From contig SCUF01000017.1 of NCBI GenBank assembly GCA_004298325.1, positions 1-45,103 on the forward strand: a stretch of DNA of 45,103 nucleotides, given 5' to 3'. The notes below the pieces were generated by a model. That model saw nothing but the letters and a program-made list of their open reading frames with translations, made no database searches and was not told the origin of the DNA. Positions 1 through 8,018 of this stretch are shown here, piece after piece. Origin of the DNA: Betaproteobacteria bacterium. GTDB taxonomy: Bacteria > Pseudomonadota > Gammaproteobacteria > Burkholderiales > SG8-39. Within the stretch, counting starts at the first letter, position 1; the number at the start of each line of letters is the position of its first letter. Made by a program: the position numbers and the translations under genes.

Positions 1-108
1 GTGACGACACGCCAGAAGGACGTGCTGGAAAAAACGAAGCGCGGCGACAAGGAACTCGTCTACCAGGTGAGCTACTGCCGTGACGGCCGTTTTGCCGACA
101 AACGGTAG
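1..108 (+). CDS. 3' end of a gene truncated by the window edge, probably a conjugation gene upstream of traF
   Basis: Frame 1 open from base 1 to TAG at 106-108 (VTTRQKDVLEKTKRGDKELVYQVSYCRDGRFADKR*); traF ATG begins 7 nt later. Confidence 0.5.
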   Translation: MTTRQKDVLEKTKRGDKELVYQVSYCRDGRFADKR

Positions 109-114
109 CACGTA

Positions 115-942
115 ATGCGAAAGCTTCTCGCGCTTGCCGCGCTGTCGCTCGCCGTCCTGCCGGTTGCGGCCCTTCGCGCCGACGAAACCTCGCCCACCAC
201 GAGTGTCGTCACCGTTGAGACCGCGCCGGAGCCGAGCGGCACCTACTGGCTGCGATACCGCGAGGGGTGGTTCTGGTACCGGGATCCGCCCGCGCGCATG
301 AAGCCGCCCAAGGCCGCGCCACCAGCTCAGAGCCGCCAGCGCGAACTGGTCGAGTTCGAGGCGATGCAACAGCGCCTCGACGAGCTGAAGCGCGTCGCCG
401 TCATGAATCCGACCGATGCGAATCTGGTCGCCTATATGCGCTACCAGCGGTTCGTCATGAACAAGTCCGAGCTGTTCGCGGAGCGCTGGCAGCGACTCGT
501 GTGGACCGTGCCGGAGCTCGACTACGGCCTGACCGGCCGGCCGACCAACTCGATGGCGATCGGCGCCTTCGATGAACAGCAGCGGGACAGGCGGGAGCAG
601 ACGGTCCGGAGCCTCGCCGCGACGCACGGCCTGCTCTTCATCTTCCGGAGCGACTGCCCGTACTGCCATCGCTTTGCGCCGATACTCAAGCGGTTCGAAC
701 AGGAGTTCGGCATGACCGTGTTTGCCGTCAGCCTCGACGGCCGCGGCCTGCCGGAATACCCGAATCCTCAACTGGACAACGGCATCGCGACGCGCCTCAA
801 CGCTTCGGTCGTACCTGCCCTTTACCTCACGGCACCGTCCAAGCGGCAAATCCGCCCCGTCGGCTTCGGCGTGATGGCGATGACAGAACTCGTCGAGCGC
901 GTTGCGGCGCTTGCGCAGGACCCGCGCGAAGACCCGCTCTAG
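115..942 (+). CDS. traF: Conjugal transfer protein TraF (thioredoxin-fold, F-type T4SS)
   Basis: 275 aa, signal peptide-like N-terminus, thioredoxin-like CPYC motif (FRSDCPYCHRFAPIL), directly upstream of traH and traG. Confidence 0.88.
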   Translation: MRKLLALAALSLAVLPVAALRADETSPTTSVVTVETAPEPSGTYWLRYREGWFWYRDPPARMKPPKAAPPAQSRQRELVEFEAMQQRLDELKRVAVMNPTDANLVAYMRYQRFVMNKSELFAERWQRLVWTVPELDYGLTGRPTNSMAIGAFDEQQRDRREQTVRSLAATHGLLFIFRSDCPYCHRFAPILKRFEQEFGMTVFAVSLDGRGLPEYPNPQLDNGIATRLNASVVPALYLTAPSKRQIRPVGFGVMAMTELVERVAALAQDPREDPL

Positions 943-957
943 CGATTCAAAGGAATA

Positions 958-2406
958 TTGATGACCACTCGATCTAAACGCGTCACGGCCTGCCTGCTCG
1001 CCGTCACGCTGGCCACCGCGCCGGTCACCGGCCGCCCGGCCGACCTCAATTCCGAGATGCAGGCCATGTTCAACGATCTCGGGGCGCTCGGCAATGTCAC
1101 CTCCCCCGGCGCCTTCCGCGGCCAGGCGATGAACCTCTACACCGGCGGCAGTCTCATGATGCGCTCGCCGGGACGCAACTACCCGCTCATCAACGCGCAA
1201 CTCCCCAGCCTGCGCGCGGGTTGCGGCGGCATCGATCTCTTCGGCGGGGCGTTCTCCTTCATCAACAAGCAGCAGTTCGTCGCGCTCCTGCAGAACATCG
1301 GATCGAATGCAGTGGGCTACGCGTTCAAGCTCGCGCTGCAGTCGATCTCCCCCGATATCGACAAGCTGCTCACCGAGCTGCAGGACCAGATCAACAAGAT
1401 CAACGCGATGAACATCAACTCCTGCGAGGCCGCTCAGGCGCTGGTCAACGGTATCGTCGGCGAATATGACAATTCGGTGCAGAGCGGCTGCGCGAATATC
1501 TCCCAGTACCTGGGCAGCGTCACCGACCGCGCCGATGCACGCTTCACCTGTGCCACCAACGCCCCGGCGGTGGTGAAGAGCGCCGCCAACTCTACCGATC
1601 CGAACGTGCGCAACACCACTTTCGTGAAAGGCAACGTGATCTGGCTGGCGTTGAACCAAGTGGGCGGCACCATCAGCCAGCAGGAGAAGGAACTGATCAT
1701 GAGCGTAATCGGCACCGTGATCCTGTATCCGCCGGAGGACGACGGCAGCGGCGCGATGCCGCGTTACGTCGAGCCGAGCATCGCGGGTCTGCGCGATCTG
1801 CTGCTCGGGCGCGGCGCCTCCGCCACGGAGGGCAACGTGGACATCGAGGTCTATGTCTGCGACGAGGCGGCCGAGTGTCTCAACCCCACTCGCACCACAG
1901 TTTCCGCCAAACCCTTTACGCGCCTGGTTGCCGAGCGGCTGCGCCGCATGTCCGACAACATCGCGACCCGCACGTCGCAGACGAGTGCCGACATCGGCTT
2001 CATCAACAACACCGCTGAACCCGTCTACAAGATGCTGGCGGTCGCCAACGCCGTTCCCGGCTCCAACACCGCCGAGACGCTGATCGAAACCTACAAGGAC
2101 GTGATCGCGCTCGACTACGCGGAGACTTTTCTCAGTCGCGTGATTCGGCAGTCCATGACGGCGCTCTCACAGAGCCTGAAGCGCACCGCGATCGAGCAGC
2201 AGTACGTGGAAACGCTGAGGGGCAACGCCCAGGAAGCTCAGCGGCAACTTCTGACCGAGAAACAGACCGCGTACGCCAAGGTGCGCTCGGTCTCGTCCAT
2301 GACGCAGGACCTGCAGACCCTCGAGCGGCAGCTCTGGAGCTCGATGCCGCCGGCGGTGAAGGCGATGCTCGATTTCAGCGCCAACTCGGGCGCACGCGGT
2401 TCCTAG
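958..2406 (+). CDS. traH: Conjugal transfer pilus assembly protein TraH
   Basis: 482 aa; typical TraH sequence features (SPGAFRGQAMNLYTGGSLMMRSP, LRAGCGGIDLFGGAFSFINKQQFVALLQNIGSNAVGYAFKLAL). Confidence 0.94.
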   Translation: MMTTRSKRVTACLLAVTLATAPVTGRPADLNSEMQAMFNDLGALGNVTSPGAFRGQAMNLYTGGSLMMRSPGRNYPLINAQLPSLRAGCGGIDLFGGAFSFINKQQFVALLQNIGSNAVGYAFKLALQSISPDIDKLLTELQDQINKINAMNINSCEAAQALVNGIVGEYDNSVQSGCANISQYLGSVTDRADARFTCATNAPAVVKSAANSTDPNVRNTTFVKGNVIWLALNQVGGTISQQEKELIMSVIGTVILYPPEDDGSGAMPRYVEPSIAGLRDLLLGRGASATEGNVDIEVYVCDEAAECLNPTRTTVSAKPFTRLVAERLRRMSDNIATRTSQTSADIGFINNTAEPVYKMLAVANAVPGSNTAETLIETYKDVIALDYAETFLSRVIRQSMTALSQSLKRTAIEQQYVETLRGNAQEAQRQLLTEKQTAYAKVRSVSSMTQDLQTLERQLWSSMPPAVKAMLDFSANSGARGS

Positions 2407-2454
2407 CGATTTTGGTCGGGCGAGCGCCGTTGCCCGGCCGACCTTCGCGCATCC

Positions 2455-5418
2455 ATGTTTGAAATCTACGCCTATGGCAACGTTGATACCCTGACGGGGG
2501 TGTTCAACGCCATCGCCGCCATCATGGGCGGCGACGACTATTTCGGCCTCATCAAAACGGTCGCGGTGACTGGCGTGCTGGTGGCGGCCTTCGCGGGACT
2601 GTTCTCGCCCGGACGCTTTCACGGCTGGGGCTGGTTGATGGGGTTCATGTTCCTCTACTACGCCCTTTTCGTCCCGAAGACCGATGTGGTAATCGTCGAC
2701 AAACTGGGCAGCCAGGCGCCGGTCGCGGTCGGCAACGTCCCAATCGGCGTCGCATTCTTCGGCCATTACACGAGCAAGGTGGGCGACGTGATGACGCGGT
2801 TCTTCGAGACTGCGTTCCAGGTGATTCCCGCGACCAACGCACAACTCCCGAGCGAACTTGCCTACCAGAAGAACGGTGTCATGTTCGGCAACCGCCTGAT
2901 CCAGGCGTCCCGGTCGGTCAACGTTGCCGATCCTCAATTGCGCACCGACCTGATCGCCTTCGTGTACAACTGTACGCTGTACGATTTGCAGGACGGCACG
3001 ATAGACCCGGCAACGTTTTCCCAGAGCACCGACATCTGGGCGCTGATGGGTACGCCCAATCCGGCCCGCTTCTCGACCTACGGCAACCCGGTCCAGGTCG
3101 ATACTTGCCCGAACGTCTTCACCTATCTGGCCAACCGCCTGCCGGCGGAGGTTGCACGTGCCCGCACGGTCCTCGCGTTCCAGATGAACCCGTCGCTCGA
3201 CCCGGCCGTCGCGCAAAGCCTGATCGACGGCCAGGTCGAGCAGGCCTATTACAAGACCCGTATCGCCACCGCGGCCCAGGGAGCCGCGGACCTGCTGCGC
3301 CAGAACATCATGATCAACTTGGTTCAGGACACAAGCAGCATCGTCGGCCAGAAGTTGAACGACCCAGCCTCCATCATGATCGCAACCGCCCGCGCCAATG
3401 CCACGGCCTCGATCAATTCGTCGTTCCTGACCATGGGCAAGGTCGCAGAGCAAGCCCTGCCGCTGGTGCGCAACGTGATCGAGGCGATCATCTACGCCGT
3501 ATTCCCGTTCGTTTTCCTGCTGTTTCTGCTGGCCCAAGGACGCGGCCTCGGTATCGCGATCAAGAGCTTCGTCTTGAGCCTGGTCTGGATCCAGCTTTGG
3601 CCGCCGCTCTACGCAATCCTCAACTACGTGGCCACCGTGGCGAGCGCCAAGAACCTCGAGGCCGCGGCACGCATGGGCGCGGCTACACAGGGTCTGGCGC
3701 TCGAAACCGCGTCCAGCATCTACCACGGCGCGGTCTCCGATCAGGCAATCGCCGGCTACATGGTGATCTCGATCCCAATCATCGCCACCGCGATTATCAA
3801 GGGCGGTGAAGTCGCTTTTCAGGCCGTCACAGGTGTCGGGCCGATGCAGTCGGCTGTATCGGGAGAGTCGAGCGCGACGAGCAAGGGCAACGTGAGCCAA
3901 GACGTGGTCTCGTTCGACCAGCAGCAACTCGCCCCGACCAGATCCTCTGCGTTCATGTCTACGACGAGCAACGCCCACGGCACCACCATTCAGGGCACTG
4001 GACCGGATGCGGGGATCTTCCGGTATCAGGCCACACTGAGCAGGCTGGCCACGACCTTCACTTTCACGGAACGCCAGGCAACAGCCCTCACGGACAATGC
4101 GCGCGAGGCAGAAACGTTCGCCCGGTCCGAGCGCGAGTCCATGCAACGGAGCCAGGCTGCCGCGCTCACCCGGGCACTGGGCATACAGGAGAGTTTCGAG
4201 CGCACACAACAACGCTCCAGCGCGAGCACCACCTCCGACGGCGGGTCCACCTCGACGCAGCTCCAGACGCTGAACTCGGTAGCCCGCGAAGTGAACCGGC
4301 GGCTGGGATTGGGTGACGACTCCATTGTTGGGAAAAGCGTAGCCGCGTCCGCTTCAGCGGGCGCGAAGATTCCTCTTACGGAGATCGGTGGCCAAATTAC
4401 GCGAGAGGGCCGACACATGGATCAGCAGAGGCTCCAGAGTGCGTACGACTACGCGCGCAAGGCCGTCGAAACAGCTCAACTGTCGGAAGCGACTGCACTC
4501 GTTAAGGAGTTCCGCTCGTCCGATGCGTACCAATGGGCGCTCGGAAGCCGGGCAGCTTCGACTTCGGGATTCGACTCGACATATCGCGAGGCGGTCGATC
4601 GTCAGTCCGCAAGCGACAACGCCTACAGTCGAGCCAAGGAACTCGCCCGGACGGCGCAGTTCATGCGCGAGTGGAGCAGCGGCGCCCAGACCGACTTCAC
4701 GAACTACGCCGCGCGCCGGCTCTCGGAACGAGGACTGCTTCGCGAAGACGATCCGATAAAGTTGCAGCGCGCCGTCACTGAGATCGCCTTCGCCTACGCG
4801 AAAGGCGGCGACGTAGGCAATCAATTCGTTCCTGGAGACAACCCGCTGTCGCCGAGTCGTCCCCTGCCCCAACTGCTTGGCTGGACATCATCGGCGCTGC
4901 GCGAGGATTTCGACCAAACCGACAGGGCGAACAACACCGAAACCTTGCGGAATCAGGCAGCAATGAACGAGAGTACGATCCGGGACCGGCAATCTCGTCA
5001 GCGTGTCACGCCGGGGCAAACCGTTGGCAACGACATCGCGACGCGAGTAAGTTCGAGCGAAAGTCAGGCCTCCGTGACCCTCGACAGACGTCGCCGCGAA
5101 GTCTCCCAGGACCAGGGCATCCTGAGCGAGGATTACAACGCGACAGTAAGGTTCGGCAAGGTAAGCCGCCACCACGGGGGAAATCAGGCTGTGTGGGACA
5201 CCATTGGCGCGCAGATCAACAACCGCGCCAATCTGGGTACGCCCCCGGAAAGGCCGAGCGTCGGCGAGTGGCACAGTGACAAAGACGGTATCCCGGTCGC
5301 CGGTCCGAAGCCCGAAACGCGGGAATCAGTGCCCCCAGCCGCGAAAACTGAACAGGCGCCAGGACCGGAGGAAGGCCGTCGTCCGAACGACGGAAAGGGT
5401 ACGGCCGGAAACCGGTAG
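2455..5418 (+). CDS. traG: Conjugal transfer mating-pair stabilisation protein TraG
   Basis: 987 aa; hydrophobic N-terminal half with TraG_N-like segments, long polar C-terminal half; follows traF-traH. Confidence 0.92.
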   Translation: MFEIYAYGNVDTLTGVFNAIAAIMGGDDYFGLIKTVAVTGVLVAAFAGLFSPGRFHGWGWLMGFMFLYYALFVPKTDVVIVDKLGSQAPVAVGNVPIGVAFFGHYTSKVGDVMTRFFETAFQVIPATNAQLPSELAYQKNGVMFGNRLIQASRSVNVADPQLRTDLIAFVYNCTLYDLQDGTIDPATFSQSTDIWALMGTPNPARFSTYGNPVQVDTCPNVFTYLANRLPAEVARARTVLAFQMNPSLDPAVAQSLIDGQVEQAYYKTRIATAAQGAADLLRQNIMINLVQDTSSIVGQKLNDPASIMIATARANATASINSSFLTMGKVAEQALPLVRNVIEAIIYAVFPFVFLLFLLAQGRGLGIAIKSFVLSLVWIQLWPPLYAILNYVATVASAKNLEAAARMGAATQGLALETASSIYHGAVSDQAIAGYMVISIPIIATAIIKGGEVAFQAVTGVGPMQSAVSGESSATSKGNVSQDVVSFDQQQLAPTRSSAFMSTTSNAHGTTIQGTGPDAGIFRYQATLSRLATTFTFTERQATALTDNAREAETFARSERESMQRSQAAALTRALGIQESFERTQQRSSASTTSDGGSTSTQLQTLNSVAREVNRRLGLGDDSIVGKSVAASASAGAKIPLTEIGGQITREGRHMDQQRLQSAYDYARKAVETAQLSEATALVKEFRSSDAYQWALGSRAASTSGFDSTYREAVDRQSASDNAYSRAKELARTAQFMREWSSGAQTDFTNYAARRLSERGLLREDDPIKLQRAVTEIAFAYAKGGDVGNQFVPGDNPLSPSRPLPQLLGWTSSALREDFDQTDRANNTETLRNQAAMNESTIRDRQSRQRVTPGQTVGNDIATRVSSSESQASVTLDRRRREVSQDQGILSEDYNATVRFGKVSRHHGGNQAVWDTIGAQINNRANLGTPPERPSVGEWHSDKDGIPVAGPKPETRESVPPAAKTEQAPGPEEGRRPNDGKGTAGNR

Positions 5419-5431
5419 CGCCAACGACGCG

Positions 5432-5701
5432 TCAATCGTCAGCCGCGCCAATCTCCATGCTACCGAGACCATTTCCCGTGATGTAACCCGGCGTCCGGTC
5501 ACCGTATCGACTAGCCGGGTTCTTTGTCACCATAGGGTCACCGTGAAGCCACCCCTCGAAGTCCCGGTCAACCGCGCTCTCCGCTTTGCGAGTGCCATCA
5601 TGCTGGGAGAGTCCTGCGGAAAGAGCCGCACGGACGTACATCTTTAGCGTGTCGAGCCAACCGATCAGGGATTCGTAAAAAGGTTTTCCGAATTCATTCA
5701 T
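5432..5701 (-). CDS. Small hypothetical protein convergent with traG
   Basis: 89-aa ORF with balanced composition (MNEFGKPFYESLIGWLDTLKMYVRAALSAG...); no clear Shine-Dalgarno, so uncertain. Confidence 0.4.
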   Translation of the reverse strand: MNEFGKPFYESLIGWLDTLKMYVRAALSAGLSQHDGTRKAESAVDRDFEGWLHGDPMVTKNPASRYGDRTPGYITGNGLGSMEIGAADD

Positions 5702-5760
5702 CGCAATAACAGTTCACCCACTGAACTCTCAACATGATACGCGGATACGCCCATCGGTCA

Positions 5761-5794
5761 ATGCCACGCCCGCACGCATGCCACGTCCGCACGC
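5761..5794. repeat. Tandem 17-bp direct duplication
   Basis: ATGCCACGCCCGCACGC (5761-5777) immediately followed by ATGCCACGTCCGCACGC (5778-5794); one mismatch. Confidence 0.9.
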
Positions 5795-5928
5795 GAAATG
5801 AAGCACGACACTTGGTACTGCGCACGTTCTCATTCGCGTCGGCCTGGAGACCCATCTCTCACCCCGCAGTCCACAAGGTTTTCAGTAACCACAAGCCACG
5901 TTCGTTTCAACCGATTAAGGAGCCTCAA

Positions 5929-6027
5929 ATGGATCACAATGTCCCTGTCGCAACGCAGCACAACCCATGGAACAAAGGCAGGCTGATCAGCCAGAAACCC
6001 CCGCTAAGACTGAAAAGCTTTGGGCCA
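5929..6027 (+). pseudogene. N-terminal remnant of a tyrosine recombinase/phage-type integrase
   Basis: ATG at 5929 with SD AAGGAG; MDHNVPVATQHNPWNKGRLISQKPPLRLK resembles the N-terminus of a known integrase family (…VATxQHNPWNKGKLIGQKPPLKLKEIWAIR…). Homology ends at about TTTGGGCC, beside the gajB-like stop. Confidence 0.7.
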
Positions 6028-6029
6028 AC

Positions 6030-8018
6030 CTATTGCGTCAGGTCGCGGATATGCCAGCCCTGAATCCGGGCCGCAGCGATCAGGTCACGATTCGCGGCTT
6101 CTTTACGTAAGGCACAGGAGAGGAGCTGCCGCGGCCTTGTAACAGCAACAAATACATTTGTTGCAGCTGCAAGCTGAGCAACGTTGGCGCTGAAATCGTG
6201 ATCCTCCAGCCCGAATGCGTGAGGCAGGACAGTAGCAAGATCCATAGCCCGGCCGTCCCGTGTCTGTCCCCGCCAGACTTCCGTTTCAACGATGAGGATT
6301 GCATCAACCGTTTTGCCCTTTACGGAGTGAATCGATCCCAATCTGATCGGAATGTGATCGTGGACGAATACCGTTCGTGAACGCTGGCGCGCCTGTGCTT
6401 CTTGATCAATTGCCCCTTCTTCAACAAAATCCAGAAAACTCGTAACAGATTGGGCAGGAGCTTGGGCGATACCCAATAACATCTTGAGGTCATGACAGAA
6501 TGTTTCCCATGTAGCGCGGTCCCACGCGGCATTGCCAAAAACGATGCGATCTCTCATGAGCCGCTTCAGCTTTAAAGGGAGCGCCGGATTGTGTGAGGCT
6601 AGAACGCTCCAAATGGAGCGCGCGCCGACCTTCCTGCCAAGAGCGTCATTTAATCCTTGCCGGCGAAGTAGATCGACCATCCCTGTCGTGATCAGACCAG
6701 CAATCTCTGCTGGTGACGAGTGCGTTTCATTCAGTATTGTGGCTTGGCGCAAGAGAGCGCAAAGCGTGTCTGGGCGTCCTTGACCGCCCCTGCCGCTTCT
6801 GTAGTCGGGGCAGTAATCGATTAGGGTTTTTGGCCATTCTCCTCTTGTGTCGCGGGCCGGGTTATGGCGCGAAGCGACAGCTCGGATGTCGTGATCCGGT
6901 TTGAGATTTTGCCCCCAATGGGCACGCACTTCGCGGGCATATGCCGGAAGCACACCGGCGATTGAATCTCTGTCAAACAAAATGAGACTGCGCCGATTCG
7001 GGATGCCGAGCGCTCCTTCGATCTGCTGTGCGGCGCGGACAGTCAGGCGACTCGAAAAGGCGGCAATCTCCGCGCCGAAGCGTCGCGTCTCATTGAGCGG
7101 AATAACATCTCCTCCCGCTTTCCAGTAATCATCAGGAGTTAGACTCTCGTCCTCGTATAGCGTCTGGTTCTGGTCTCCCAGCCGCTGGTATGCGACTCCT
7201 TCGCCAAAAAGACGTTCGAGCAATGCAAGCTGCGCCCCGTTTGTATCCTGAGCCTCGTCAAGGAGAACGAGTGGAAAGCGTTTGCGCATGCGTTCTACGA
7301 GTCCCGGGTATTTCTCAATCGCTTGATAGGCCAGAGCCGTCATATCGGCAAATCGATAAAACCCGTCATTGACGATCTCTGATTTCAGCTCCTCAAGCTC
7401 GGCACCGGAATCCGTGCGTGCCCCAGGTTGTCTGGGGCGCCTGTTTTGTATTTTCAGTCGTGCCGGTCTCACTTCGACCGCGCATTCAAAGTCGTCCGCA
7501 AGCACCATATCCGAAACCCAGGTTTCCACGGCGTAACGGTTGCGTCCTCTGTTGCCGTGGGCAAACCGCGTGAGTGTCGGCTTTGAATGCCACCTTGCGA
7601 GCGCGACTGCGGTGAACACTTCATCGTCGATGCGCTGGACTGACCAGCCGAGCCCGCGAAGATAAGGAAGCGCGATAAAACGATCAATGAAAGCCGTCAC
7701 GGTGCCGATGAAATGCGGATAACCAAGAAAGGCCGATGCGGATGGATGAGTAAACAGTTTTTTTTCGACCTCCTCACGCGCCGCGTTCGTATGGGATATT
7801 ACGCAAACGCCTTGTGTGCGCGAACTCCAGCATCGCGAAAGCAGGGCAAGCTTCGCAACCAGCAGGGTCGTCTTGCCATTGCCAGGCGCCGCCTGTACAT
7901 CGCAAGACTCATCGGCGGCCAGAAATGGTCGGTGATTTTCGCTCGTGAAATTGCATCCACCGAGCTCCTTGCCGAGTTCCTCCAGAAGCTGCGGAGTAAG
8001 TGGCGGAATATCGAGCAT
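6030..8018 (-). CDS. gajB: UvrD/Rep-family helicase, GajB-like (Gabija)
   Basis: 662 aa; AAPGNGKTT (Walker A), LVLLDEAQD (II), LGDQNQ (III), SVKGKTVDAI (V), VAVTRPR (VI). ATG overlaps the upstream OLD stop by 1 nt (TAATG). Confidence 0.82.
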   Translation of the reverse strand: MLDIPPLTPQLLEELGKELGGCNFTSENHRPFLAADESCDVQAAPGNGKTTLLVAKLALLSRCWSSRTQGVCVISHTNAAREEVEKKLFTHPSASAFLGYPHFIGTVTAFIDRFIALPYLRGLGWSVQRIDDEVFTAVALARWHSKPTLTRFAHGNRGRNRYAVETWVSDMVLADDFECAVEVRPARLKIQNRRPRQPGARTDSGAELEELKSEIVNDGFYRFADMTALAYQAIEKYPGLVERMRKRFPLVLLDEAQDTNGAQLALLERLFGEGVAYQRLGDQNQTLYEDESLTPDDYWKAGGDVIPLNETRRFGAEIAAFSSRLTVRAAQQIEGALGIPNRRSLILFDRDSIAGVLPAYAREVRAHWGQNLKPDHDIRAVASRHNPARDTRGEWPKTLIDYCPDYRSGRGGQGRPDTLCALLRQATILNETHSSPAEIAGLITTGMVDLLRRQGLNDALGRKVGARSIWSVLASHNPALPLKLKRLMRDRIVFGNAAWDRATWETFCHDLKMLLGIAQAPAQSVTSFLDFVEEGAIDQEAQARQRSRTVFVHDHIPIRLGSIHSVKGKTVDAILIVETEVWRGQTRDGRAMDLATVLPHAFGLEDHDFSANVAQLAAATNVFVAVTRPRQLLSCALRKEAANRDLIAAARIQGWHIRDLTQ

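Noticed and set aside
2167-4212. 681-aa minus-strand ORF antisense to traH/traG
   Set aside because: Fully overlaps two well-supported conjugation genes; Arg/Gly/His/Asp-rich low-plausibility composition typical of antisense frames in GC-rich DNA.
5485-5521. AACCCGGC…GCCGGGTT inverted repeat and GGTCACCGT direct repeat after traG as a traG terminator
   Set aside because: 8-bp stem with 21-nt loop and no proper U-tract, inside a possible small ORF; too weak to call.
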